Part shown: in pieces, positions 33,116 to 46,549 of the stretch
How positions within the stretch are numbered: the first letter of the stretch is position 1
Layout: the number at the start of each line of letters is the position of its first letter
NCBI GenBank assembly: GCA_023974075.1
Contig: CM043791.1
Location: 22,966,662 to 23,030,661 of the forward strand
Source: Chaenocephalus aceratus
Lineage: Eukaryota > Chordata > Actinopteri > Perciformes > Channichthyidae
Length of the DNA: 64,000 bases
Reading direction: 5' to 3'
Program-made: the position numbers and the translations under genes
The notes under the pieces: generated by a model
The model's database searches: none
What the model saw: the letters and a program-made list of their open reading frames with translations, nothing else
What the model was told of the DNA's origin: nothing

Positions 33116-36100
33116 ATGGGGGACGACCGACCTTTTGTGTGCAACGCTCATGGCTGTGGACAGGTAAGCTTTCTGCCAGTTTTTTTCTAGCTATCAGATA
33201 AGTGCATGTATGTGTGGTGTGGGTTATTTATGCTTTGTTTAAGTACTCTACAACAGTTGACTGTAACTCGTTATGATTGAATGTATCAAGTCAGTTATTT
33301 GAATAGAATAAAGCTTCATATATACAACGAGAGAACTTTAAAAACTATAGCTATTTTCTCTTTTGTTTCATAGCCAGAGTAAGCAAACCGGCTGTGATTT
33401 AGGCGACAATCTTAATGATCATCACACAGATAGCTAACATGCTGTCTTGTGAGACAGTCTCCTTCAGCCGTGACTCAGTGGAGGCTCCAGTGAGTAATCA
33501 GAGCGCAGTTATTGTTTCAACCTGTCACTGTTGACTTTCAACGCCTGCAGACACAGGTTAGAGCCACGGCAGTGACTCAGCTGAGTGCCAATAGTTCTCT
33601 CACATGCCAGTAACGTGGTGCACTGTTGGGGCTTGGCCCGATATCACAGCAAATAAACTCATGATTATTCAACACAGGAAACATCATGTCTGATGCTGAA
33701 TAAGCTGTCTGATCCTGTGTTCAGTTGGGTGTGATACCCTTAGCTAGTGATGGATTATCTCTCCTGGAGTCTGGAGCAAGAAAGTGTTTATGTGGTTCAG
33801 AAACATTTGTGATTCATGAGCCGTCTTCCTGTGATCAGGAGGATCATGGGATTTGCGGTTTGAGCAGACATGTAATGCAGTTAAACATGCAGATGTTGGA
33901 TAAATAAATGAAGATCTGTTTGCTTATTTTCATCTCAGAACATGTTTACCTTCATTTGATGTCCTTCCTTGATGCAAACGATCTGCATATTTCATTTGTA
34001 GATTATTAATTTAGTAGTCAGTTAAAACAACAGAATCATGTGGAAGCTTTCTGAGGCATAGTGAAGATAACTGTGCTATAAATGTCACTGTGAACATGTT
34101 TGCAACATTTGCCTGTTTAACAGCTACTTCATCATTTATGTTGAGTCATGTTCCTGTCAATGTGAGAAATGTTAATCTAATAGAAATGTTAATCTAATAG
34201 TCTCTTTTTTTAACTCTGTATTGGTATCGGTCAACTCCCACCAGTAATATCTTTAGCTTCCAAGTTCTTTAATATCATAAAAGCAACAATTATAGTAAAG
34301 CAGTCTTTGGCAATAAAACATTTGTGGATCTCAGGCTTCCTCGAAGTATAAAGAGAAGGGCAAAATAATGCAAGTCATATCAAAATGTGTATCTTAGACA
34401 TCAAATAAAGCAAGTTCAAATAAAAGGCTAAAACATACATAAATAAAACGTCAAACATATCCTTATCCTTCATTTTAGTAGTATTTTAATTGGATAAATG
34501 TTACGTTAACAGGACGGTGGTAGAGTATATGCATCTCGCTCTGTAGCTGCTAAATGTCCACCATTTTCAGGAGCTAGTGTTGGTTCGTAAACCGCATGTC
34601 TGCAGTTAAGTGCAGGTTGCACACAGTTAATTTATTTAAAACAATCCTGACAAATTGCATTTGTTTCGATCCAAGGGTAATGTAAACATATTGATACGTG
34701 TGGGTTCAATACAAAGCCTTAGATAATATATCAGCTTAAAAACCATACAACTTGTTATGAAGCTCAGACATGCGCTGCATTTATATCAATCATCTTTCAC
34801 AATATTTATTTATGTACATTTAGACACAGACCATCCTTTATGTTACGAGCGCCTTATGTCTAAATGCCATTTTACCTCTGCCCTTTACAAGCAACAGCTG
34901 TCTACCAGGAAAGGCTGAATCATGCCCATAATAGAACCAGGATGATTGACTCTTGGCTTGGTCCGGGGTTTTCCTTTTACCAAGTCAACAACAACAACAA
35001 CAACAGTGGCACCCCATTTTGCGATGCCCAGCATAAACTGTGTGGACTGGGGAGTAATCCTATCTGCCAGTGTCTCATACAGGGAGATTAGTCAGAGATA
35101 GTTTCCTCCAGTCGCCCTGTTCAGAGGAAAGAGACATGTAGTTGTACTGGTGATGCTGCCTGGTAGGGCTAAAAATAAGCCCCCTGACACTTGACTGTGT
35201 TTCCACTTCGCTCTCTCTCGACTGAACTCGCAACGGCAACGCAGCCCCCAAAAATAGGCTGCAGCGACTGGTGAATAGGCCGGTACCAGAGCCAGGATTA
35301 TCCCTCCTACGTCTCTGACTGATTCACCTCGCCACTTGTCAAAAGAAGAAGTGCTGTGTCTCAGACAATGGTGCTCTATCTAAAAGTCTGATATGCAAGT
35401 GGCCGACCTCTTGTAGCTTCCACTTGCATATTTTGTTGTCAACTCATTTGCCCTTGCTATTTTCCCATGCTTATCATCATTTTTCGACAATATGTTGCCA
35501 TTCTCAACCATTGCTCCAGCCCTACATTTGTGTGCTGTTCAAACCATCAACACAAGCCCTTTTCCTTTTTCTAAATAACTCTAGTTTGTGTAATGATATT
35601 TCAGCCCATGTGCTGCGGCTATAAAGGACCCATTTAGGGCTATTAGACATGAGGAATAGTACACCACACATCCAGTGCTCTGCATGGTCTGTCTCAATAT
35701 GTATACAGTAAGCTACATGCTGCATGCCTTGGTCGACATCTCCAAGAGACTATTTCCTAAAGTCAACAGAACAAGTAGACAATTAAGTACGCTACTTCAT
35801 ATAATGTACTTACTTTTCCTCTTTGTTTCTTGCTTACTTGTTCCAGAGGTTTACCAATGAGGACCACTTGGCTGTACACAAACACAAGCATGAGATGACT
35901 CTGAAATTTGGACCAGCCAGAACTGACTCAGTCATTATTGCAGGTACGGTTTTCATTTGATACTATATAAAAGCATTGCTATTGTTAAATATATGTTCCA
36001 TGCATTCAGATACAGACTGTTTTAATAGGGTTGTATTGGATAGTTTGAAGCTTTAAAACTTCCTTCATGTTGACATTCAAATTATAAATCTACATTTAAA

Positions 36101-39100
36101 TGCTGCACAGCTTTTTAAATCTGGTTTAAATATTATATTCCTTTTCATTTGCAGATACAAATAAGGCTACACTTATATTGTTATTATGATTTTATTTTAA
36201 ACCATATTTATTGTGTATTTGAGCCTTTGAAAAAACACATTTTAAAGATGTAAATCAAATGAATATTAAAAAACTGTTTAGCATAACTCTGATTATCATA
36301 CGTAGGGGTTTGTACAGTATATGTAATGCTAAGTGTTAGCTAAGTGTGAACACATTATCTCTTTGCATTCCTCTTCTGCAGACCAGACTCCGACTCCCAC
36401 CCGCTTCCTAAAGAACTGTGAGGAGGTCGGTCTGTTTAACGAGCTGGACAACTCCTTCAATCACGACGATGATGAAAAGAGAGCAAAGAACTCTGTAAGA
36501 GAAGCTTGGGGTCAATGACTTTTTTTACCTGTACGTGTGTTTGTGTATTTTATGTATTACATACAACTATGGAATTTCCTACAAGACTCCCACATAATGA
36601 AAAGTTACTTTTTACTTCCTTTTCTCTAACCTCAATGAGTTGATGATGTCTCTAGCAGAAATTCCTTGTGCGCTTTGTATGTGTGTCATAATAATTCAAA
36701 CTGTTGCTACAGCTTCTTCCAATTAATGTATTTAAATGGGATTTTATTTCACTTATAACTCCAGCAGTTTTTATTCTGTTTGTGTGATAAATACCAGCTT
36801 CCTCTTTTAATGTGCTGTAGTCCGGGAGTCTCTTCTATAAGTCATGTGAACTCATCTCACTGACCTTTTTTGTTCAGCACCCTGCTCCTAACTCAGTGGC
36901 TGTGGACATGAGAATGCAGGCCTCATCAGAGGTGAAGGTGAAAGAAGAGGAACCTGTAGACGTGGACTCCTCGCCTCCAAGCAGCCCCGACTCCTTCTCT
37001 GATGATTCAGACTACAGCATAGAGCCTCAGGTTAGAGCAAACACAATGGGGGGAGGGGGTTGTCAGTATAGTGTGTAGAGAGAAGGGCGTTTCCTTACAT
37101 GATGTACTACTCTCCCAGGACACACCACCCAGGAGTTCAGCCCCCACCCCGACTATTATGCGTCCAGGTTCCCTCCCACTACACCTGGGCTTTGATGGCT
37201 TTCATCCCACCATGCCGTCTCCCACCTCCGTCATCACACAAACCCCGCCCTCCAATCGTACCCTGTGGTGAGTGCAGTTCTACATCCTTTCACTTCATCA
37301 GGAAAGGGACCAAATAGGTGGATCACAATAAACAAACATGTTGATCAAGCTGTAGTTCCATTCTCAGGATAATATCCTCACATGAGCTAATTGAAAGAGC
37401 AGTTTAGCTTGCTATACAATTATAGAAGTGAAAAATAGAGCCTTAATAATACAGGAATTATCATGAATGAAAGAAAGACTCACACAATGTTGCGATTATT
37501 TTATTTCATCTCGAATTTTTTCATTGTTTGGTTCCAGTATGTGTTCACGTCATTTAAAAACGTTGAAGCATATATGATGTTTATCAAGATAATATGGTGA
37601 ATTGCAATTTTAATCGAGATAATTTTGAAGCACAATTTACAGACAGTCCGTTTTTAGTTTTTGTGTAAGTTGTTTCATGCACCATGTTTTTCACCAAAGC
37701 CTCACTCATTGTGCATTTAATCTGACATTAACATATATTAAGAAAACAATTACATGTGATATACAATTCTGTGGGTTTTAAAAGTATTTGTATGCACAGC
37801 TTGGACGAGTACTGATGGATGTATGTGTGGATGTTATGTTGAAGTGGTTAATTGTTCTGCCTCATGTCGATACTAGCTGTTACAAACACTTTGTGGTATC
37901 AAATTGCAATCTAAACTTGACTTAACTTCCTGTTCCTGTGTGCCCGTGTAGTTCGCCGACCAGCCACTACCCCATGATGATGCTTCCCTCTGGTCAGGCC
38001 GTGCCTTTGCTCCCTGGTCCAATGCACATACCTTCTGTCATTAACGTAAGGCCAACCATCAGTCTAGATATGTTCATATTATAGCTAAGAAGTTAGTTCA
38101 AGTTGTTAACACATTTTTCTTTGTGCATCTTTTCTGGTCTGCAGCTGGCCCGCCCCATGTGCATGGTACCCAACATTCCTGGGATGCCCGGCCCCCCTCT
38201 GGGAGGCAGCAGCAGTGGCTCTAACTCCCCCTCTGGCTACAGCATCCACTCAGAGGCCAAGATGGTCAGCACTCGATAAGCTCTCTATTTTTATATTTCT
38301 TTATCTGTTCTTTTTGTCTCCATCTTCACCCTGCAGCCTTGCTTCTGCACTGGCTCACTTGGATCATCATATGACTATTACTGCAATCCCTTGTTTATTT
38401 AACCCTTCCAGCACAACACAATCCGTTCTGATTCTGAAAGTAACGCAGAGCTCCATGTTTCAACAGTATTTACGATAAGACTAAGTGAGTGTGGTCTGTG
38501 TGTGAAGTATTGCACATACACAAAGTACCTCCTTTGGTGGTATCTGCCATTTGCACACCTGATGCACCTTCAATCAATTCAAGTGTAATGTAATTGTGTT
38601 TGGGCTGTAAGGAGTAGTTTAAGCTTCCATCCTACTGTTATATTCACTATTTTTGAAACCCTGGTGTTTCTTCACTGTGATAGGTAAAGATGAGATAAAT
38701 ATTTCAGTGGTGGCTACAGTATGTAGAATTACTTCTGTGATCCAAACATTTCTAACAACTCCAATCATTTCCAAAATTCAAGACATTATCACTGCGGTCA
38801 TCGCCAACAACAAACTCTCCTCCAATCTAATAAATGAAGACCAACCCATTTAATATAACTTAATTAACACTTTATTTTAAGGGTGATAGCATCATAAAAC
38901 TAAATAGCAGCCTAATGTTGCTTAACTCCCTCACCGAGAATGAAATACAGGGACTGAAGAAACTAATAATTTGATGGAACAACACAAATATATGATCAGA
39001 GCTTGTAAGGCATTACACAAATATACATGCGTACTGGAATAATTTCAAATCATAATGGACCCAAAATCTACCATATAATGATTGTCAAAATGCTTTGTGC

Positions 39101-42100
39101 CTTCACTGCCACAATCAGATGTTCTCTAAATCATTACTTGCTACTACACTGAACAAAAATATAAATGCAACACTTTTGTTTTTGCTCCCATTTTTCATGA
39201 GATGAACTCAAAGATCTAAAACATTTTCTATATACACAAAATAACCATTTCTCTCAAATATTGTTCACAAATCTGAAAAAATCTGTGATAGTGAGCACTT
39301 CTCCTTTGCCGAGATAATCCATCCCACCTCACAGGTGTGGCATATCAAGATGCTGATTAGACAGCATGATTATTGCACAGGTGCCTTAGGCTGGCCACAA
39401 TAAAAAAAATTCAGATTTGTGAACAATATTTGAGAGAAATGGTTATTTTGTGTATATAGAAAATGTTTTAGATCTTTGAGTTCATCTCATGAAAAATGGG
39501 AGCAAAAACAAAAGTGTTGCATTTATATTTTTGTTCAGTGTAAATTAAGAAGCCATATCACAAAGCAACATCTTCTGAAAATTGTTCAGGGAACATATAA
39601 CCTTATTTGGCTTTTAGCTACAAAGCCTCCAGAGCTGAACCCAGAACAAAAGGGTGGAGACAGAACAGGATGTCACATGAAATGCTGCTGATGAAAAAGA
39701 GCTAAAACTGTGTCACTGTCAGGTCAGCAGCAAGGGCGCAGATGTATGCACAATAAGAGCTCCTTTGTAACAATACATGCCCAAAGAATAGTCTTTTTCT
39801 TGAAATATGTTATAAAACCACCAGAGATGTAGCATAAAAACAGATGTATTGCATGTGGATTGTGTCACTGAGCTGCAGGTGTGCTTGTTATTGATCAAAC
39901 TGTCTTCTTGCAGCGTCTGAAGGCTGCCCTGTCACAGCACAGCCCCTTAGGGTACAGCATGGGGGCCATGTCCATGGGAGGCAGCCCCATGGCCCCTCAG
40001 AGGGCGGAGCACAGCCAGCTGCTGGTCCAACATCCAGACGCTCCATCACCTGCACAACCTCAGGTACACGCTGCCGTCTAATGTCCAGGGGCCTCATTTA
40101 TAACGCCGTGCGTAGGATTCACGTGGAAAGGTTGCTTACGTAGTAGAAATCCAAAAAATAGGTACAGAAATGTATTTTCCGATTCACCAAATATTGCGTA
40201 CCGGCGAGGAAAGTGCGTACAGCACTTCCTACGCCGGTTTCCCTTTATAAATCACAATCGACTCGAAATGCGGTGCAGCTTTTGCGGGCTTCACGTAACG
40301 CCCATATGTGCCTATAAATAGTCAAAGAAACGCCCATTCATTCATTCATTCATTCTGACTGACTTTATGAAGAAGATCGCAGGAAATGACGACAGAACAG
40401 CTAAAAAATACATCTCACACCGTGTCAGATTTTGGTTATTTTGGGGAAGTCGAGATAAATCATATTATTTGGTGGATGCCGTTTGAACCAGAGTAGCAGC
40501 ATGGAGGTCGGATCGTCACCAAAATAAATAAATAAGTGGTCCGAAAAAGGTTCATGACGAAAAAAATACACGTAGCCTTCCTCAGGCAGTGTGTTTGTAC
40601 CGGGGACAGGAGACACCCCCCTTGATGAGAAACTGTAAGAAATGATCGGGGAATCCCTCCGGAGTGGAGTCATGACAACTGGATCTGAATTATGTTTTTG
40701 TATTTGGAAGTTTGTGTCCCAGCTGTCGATCAGCTGTGCGCAGCGTCTCCACTGCAGCCTGTGCATCTCAACCCTCCCCCCTCCCCGCAGCAACTCTAGT
40801 TAAAGGAAATACAACTAATGTGTTGTGTTATATTTGCTGTACAATTTACCACATATGGTGTTCTTAGTTTCCTTACCTCCTGTGTTTTACGAGCGACTTA
40901 TCAAGTCTTGGCAAACGGCATAAAACATGATTAAACGTGATAGTATATAAAACCATGCTCGTATCTACAACCTATATAAATGCAAAACGACGTCAGTTTA
41001 GATGTAATTCTGTCCTCCGGCTTACCGCATCATTCATGAGAAAACATTTCAAAAAATTAGCACAACATATTCGAGGTGGTTTTAAATAACATATCCGTAT
41101 TTATTTATTTCTCCAAGTTATGTTTTTGTGTGCACTGAGGAGTCTCAAACAGGCGTTTGTTTAATCATTTTAAGATTGGCTTTAATCAATGTTTGAAAAT
41201 GAATTCTTCAAATATGATAAATGAGAGGTAACATTTTATTTATGGTATTATTTCCACATATTTCTCTCCATTCTTCCTTCTGCCAACGGTGAAGTTTCTC
41301 GTCTCTCCCGTTGTTGTGCTTAGTGCATACGCATGGGTAAAGGCCCTGACACACCAAGCAGTCACCAGAGGACTAGCCGACGCTGAAGTCGGCTGTTGCC
41401 TGGCCGTGTTCTCCTGCGTTTTGGCCATGTGTCGCACGGGAACACACCGCACCGACTTCAGTGCGTGAGTGGCAATAACTCTCCTTACCAGCAGGCGGCG
41501 GTAGTGTGTATTCGTCATTCAAAAGAGGCAACAACCGGAAGACAGAGAAGAAGAAGAGTATCTTTTCTCCGTAATATCATACAGAGCTGGCCTCTCCTGG
41601 ATCAAGGTGATGAGCAGGTCTTCGTTTGCATCATTCCAGATCGCCATGATGAGATGAAAATGAATAGCAGTCTGTGTGTGCCTTCTTAAATCGTTTGTTT
41701 ACGTCCCTCACTTCCGCTTCGCTTCTCATGCACTGATTTGCTAGCTGAACAGCCAATCAGAGTGATTATTTGGTCCGACTGCCAGACCCGATGCATGGCC
41801 GATTCAACATGTTGAATCGGCCATGCATCGGGTCTGGCAGTCCAAATAAGGCGTGTCACGGTCGACGGTGCGGGACACACCAACCTGACTACGGCGCCGC
41901 GAATGCCCGACAGCCTCTGACGGCCTCTGACTCCCAAAATCGGGTTGGTGTGTCAGGGCCTTTAGAGTTTGCGGGGAGGACCGCACATTTTCCCGTCAAG
42001 TTAGTATTTTATAAATCGCAAACATTGCGTAGAAACTGGCGCACGCCATTTTTTGAGCGTATATCCCTTTATAAATGAGGCCCCAGGACCCTACTGTAAT

Positions 42101-45100
42101 GTGACGTTCAGGTTGTTCTTACCTGTGGTCTTATAACAATGAATCACATTGTCTTCGTAAAGAGAAAGCAACAGTGCCACTTGATCCAGTCCAATAAGGG
42201 CATGAGACTGCAGGGCCGTGTGCACACACAGAAACCTAAAAGAACAAATTAAAGCATTAACGCAAGAATCTGCAAACTGAAGTATAAAGAGGATGGAGGT
42301 ACAAAGAAAACTTGTGAAGTCCCTTCTGCAGGAAGTGAATGCCAATAGAGCGGTTATATTTAGAGGCGTCACCCAGAAGAGGATGTAAAGTAACACAAGA
42401 AAATCATTGTTGTTGTGTTTAATTTAGGGCTGTCAAACGATTACAATTTTTAATCAGATTAATCACAGCTTAAAAATTAATTAATCATGATTAATCACCA
42501 TTCGAACTATGTCCAAAATATGCCATTTATTTATGTATATTGTTGTGGGAATGGAAAGATAAATGAAAGAAGGCGGATATATCCATTTAACACAGTATGT
42601 ATGTTTATTATAACATTTTTCTGTGTGTCAAAATGAAAGACAGCCCACACACCTATCAATCATCAAACCGTGGGGTCTTAATTCATTACGTGTTGATTTC
42701 TATCAACGGGGGAGTACTTCAGGAAAGTCGACAGAGGGGTGGGGGGGGCTAGTGCACACGGAGACCGACTCTGTCGTCCGGTGATCTAACCGCCTTCTGG
42801 AAAAGCTTCACAAGTACGTCGGTATGCAAATGCACTTTGTGACACAAGTGACGGTACGCATTTCAGGGGCCTCATTTATAAAGGGATATACGTTCAAAAA
42901 ATGGCGTACGCCAGTTTCTACGCAATGTTTGCGATTTATAAAATACTAACTTGACGGGAAAACGTGCGGTCCTCCACGCAAACTCTAACCCATGCGTACG
43001 CACTAAGCACAACAACGGGAGAGACGAGAAACTGCGACACCGTTGGCAGAAGGAAGAATGGAGAGAAATATGTGGAAATAATACCATAAATAAAATGTTA
43101 CCTCTCATTTATCATATATGAAGAATTCATTTTCAAACATTGATTAAAGCCAATCTTAAAATGATTAAACAAACGCCTGTTTGAGACTCCTCAGTGCACA
43201 CAAAAACATAACTTGGAGAAATAAATAAATACGGATATGTTATTTAAAACCACCTCGAATATGTTGTGCTAATGTTATGAAATGTTTTCTCATAAATGAT
43301 GCGGTAAGCAGGAGGACAGAATTACGTCTAAACTGACGCCGTTTTGCATTTCTATAGGTTGTAGATACGAGCATGGTTTTATATACTATCACGTTTAATC
43401 GTGTTTTATGCAGTTTGCCAAGACTTGATAAGTCGCTCGTAAAACACAGGAGGTATGGAAACTAAGAACACCATATGTGGTAAATTGTAATATAACACAA
43501 CACATTGGTTGTATTTCCTTTAACTGGTGGATATAGAGTTGCTGCGGGGAGGGTTTGAGATGCACAGGCTGCAGTGGAGACGCTGCGCACAGCTGATCGA
43601 CAAACCACCAAATACGAAAACATAATTCAGATCCAGTCGTCATGACTCCACTCCGGAGGGATTCCCCGATCATATCTTACAGTTTCTCATCAAGGGGGGT
43701 CTCCTGTCCCCGGGTAGGTACACTGCCTGATGAAGGCTACGTGTATTCTTTTTGTCATTAACCTTTTTCGGACCACTTATTTATTTATTTTGGTGACGAT
43801 CCGACCTCCATGCTGCTACTCTGGTTCAAACGGCATCCACCAAACAATATGATTTATCTCGACCTCCCCAAAATAACCAAAATCTGACACGATGTGAGAT
43901 GTCTTTTTTAGCTGTTCTGTCGTCATTTCCTGCGATCTTCTTCATAAAGTCAGTCAAAATGAATGAATGAATGGGCGTTTCTTTGACTATTTATAGGCAA
44001 ATATGGGCGTTACGTGAAGCCCGCAAAAGCTGCACCGCATTTCGAGTCGATTGTGATTTATAAAGGGAAACCGGCGTAGGAAGTGCTGTACGCACTTTCC
44101 TTGCCGGTACGCAATGTTTGGTGAATCAGAAAATGTCGGAACATTTCTGTACCTATTTTTTGGATTTCTACTACGTAAGCAACCTTCCCACGTGAATCCT
44201 ACATACGGCGTTATAAATGAGGCCCCTGATTACACATAACCTGCGTACCAGTTATGTGCACCCCTGTACTACAGCAAAAGTATTCTCCGTCGGGACTTCC
44301 TGCAACAACACCACGCCGTTATCTTGATTCTGATTGGCTAGAAGACATTATCAAAGATGTTCTATTGAGAAGACGATCACTACGTGACAAAAGTTTTCAA
44401 AACCGTTTCTGGTCTTCAGTATTTCCAGACAAGTGGCTGAAATCAATCTTACTAACTGCTGTCTGTGCAATTTACTCCGCGCGAGTTGGCGGACTTTATT
44501 TTGCTTACTTTAACATCATTTTTCAAGGTGGGGCTGAGCCATTTCTTGGTATGGGTGTAGCCTACCCCAGCCATACCCTGGCGCTGCCACTGGTGGCACG
44601 TATGGGGCGGGCCATTCTGCACATGCGTTAAATGCGTTAAATATGTTAACGTAATTAATTCCAAAAATTAATTACCGCCGTTAATGCGATAATTTTGACA
44701 GCATTAGTTTAATTATATGCAAAAACCCTTTGTAACAATATTGAAAATAATTCTGAAAAGACCACTATAAATGAAAAATAATGTTGTAATTTTAAACTTT
44801 TATGATATAAGATCATCATGGTAAAAATGATGAAAACGTAGTCTCTTAATACTTTTGCACAAACCTTTGAGCAGTGTACTTATAATCCGTTCTTCGGTAA
44901 GAACAAATTACAAATAAGAAAAACGTTAGAGGATGTCTTGAATTGTCTCGAAGAGTGGATTTGACGAACTTCTTTAAGACTTGTTGATCTGTTAGATTTG
45001 GAAATGTGTAAATAACTGAGCTTGTGCCTTTTGGATAAATGACATGTCACCTTTTTGACTTAGAGAAAATGTGGCTGTACTTCTTAGTAATGAGATGACT

Positions 45101-46512
45101 ACAATGTTCTTTGACCAAAATAATGAAACTATGACTCAAACTTCCCTTTTTATTTCTCGTCTGTCTTCCTCTCCCTCCCCTGTTTCTCTGCTTCCTCCTC
45201 ACCCCGTGCCCTGTCCTCCCTGCAGGTATCTCCAGCGCAGCCTACAGGTGGGCGGCGGCGGCGGATGGGCGAAGACGACCCCGACGAGCGAAGGCAGCGC
45301 TTCCTCGAGAGGAATCGGGCCGCGGCATCGCGCTGCAGACAGAAACGCAAAATGTGGGTCAGCTCTCTGGAGAAGAAGGCCGAGGAGCTCTGCAACATGA
45401 ACGTGTCACTGTCGGTGAGTGGGCCTGCAGTGGGCGGGGGGGGCGGGCGGGGAGCGGGGGGTGAGGCCTGCGGGAGGCCTGCGTTGCACAAATCACCATC
45501 ACTGTGGTCGATAGACAGGCTTTCATCTAGTGGTGGAACTTTGAGAGGTGTTTTCCATCAGTTTCAGGTGGTAAAGGGTCATTTTACAAATGTTTGAAGT
45601 TACAGCAATTGAAAGTTTGGGACTTCTCACAGCTTCCCTCACATCTTTGTTGTGTTGTTCTGTGGTTTTAGGTCAGCTTTCAAACTCAATGACCACTTCT
45701 GCTTTGCCAGGTGTACTGGGGTTTAACCTTTTCGATCATCTTTTAGCTCCAAAAGAAATGGTCTTTCTGATTTCAATTCAATTTATGTTGTCTTACTATG
45801 ATATGCATCCTCTATGAGTCATTGAAAAGTGTTGTAAGACATTATTTTCTGAACCCACAGAACGAAGTGTCCATGTTGCGAAACGAGGTGGCTCACTTGA
45901 AGCAGCTGCTGCTGGCCCACAAAGACTGTCCTGTGACAAATCTACAGAAGAAGACCGCCTACTTAGGTGAACCTTTTTAAATTGTTACTCGCCTGGTTTC
46001 CTCTTATCTCTATTTTTCTGGGGTCACATGCTAGTAAAAAAACTCAATGTGAAATGTATGTGAACAGAACCGTGTCTTCAGCTTTCACAATTGGACCACA
46101 AACTAAGTAGACCTACGAGTACCGTACTGTGACTTACTGTTGTATAACTATAATATTCCTCATGAGACTCATTAGGATTATGTGGTACTGACTAGTGCAT
46201 TTATAGTGGCCTTATGGTATATGCTACATTATGTTTCTGTATATTCCTACAGGGAGTTATATCCATTATTGCAATGTAGGTAGATTATTATAATTACATT
46301 TTTCACATATGCTGCATATTTAAATTCTATGTTGTAAATATTAACTTAGGAGTCTTTGTTTTTGGTACATAGAACCCATGCTGTAATCTTTATGTATTCA
46401 TTAATTGACTATTTTATTGTTTTGTTTAATAACAGGGGTTGATGTCCTTCCCTTTGGTGGTGGAAGACAAAGTCACTCCCCTATTAAAGTAAATTTCCCA
46501 AAACTATACTAT

Positions 46513-46549
<37 letters not shown>

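Larger units (their letters stand above)
40087..42084. mobile_element. AGGGGCCTCATTTATA element, long copy, in atf7 intron 9
   Basis: Inverted tips AGGGGCCTCATTTATAA and TTATAAATGAGGCCCC. Without the 621-bp MITE inside it (41341-41961) it is about 1.37 kb and matches the whole of the copy at 42865-44227 in the opposite direction. No transposase is recognisable. Its left tip is 23 bp from the donor of atf7 coding exon 8 (ending 40063). Superfamily not assigned: no clear target duplication. Confidence 0.85.

Noticed and set aside
46436..46490. Possible extra atf7 exon after AACAG at 46435
   Set aside because: No donor of good quality follows, and the exons at 45966 and 46703 already join in phase to give the expected ATF7 sequence.
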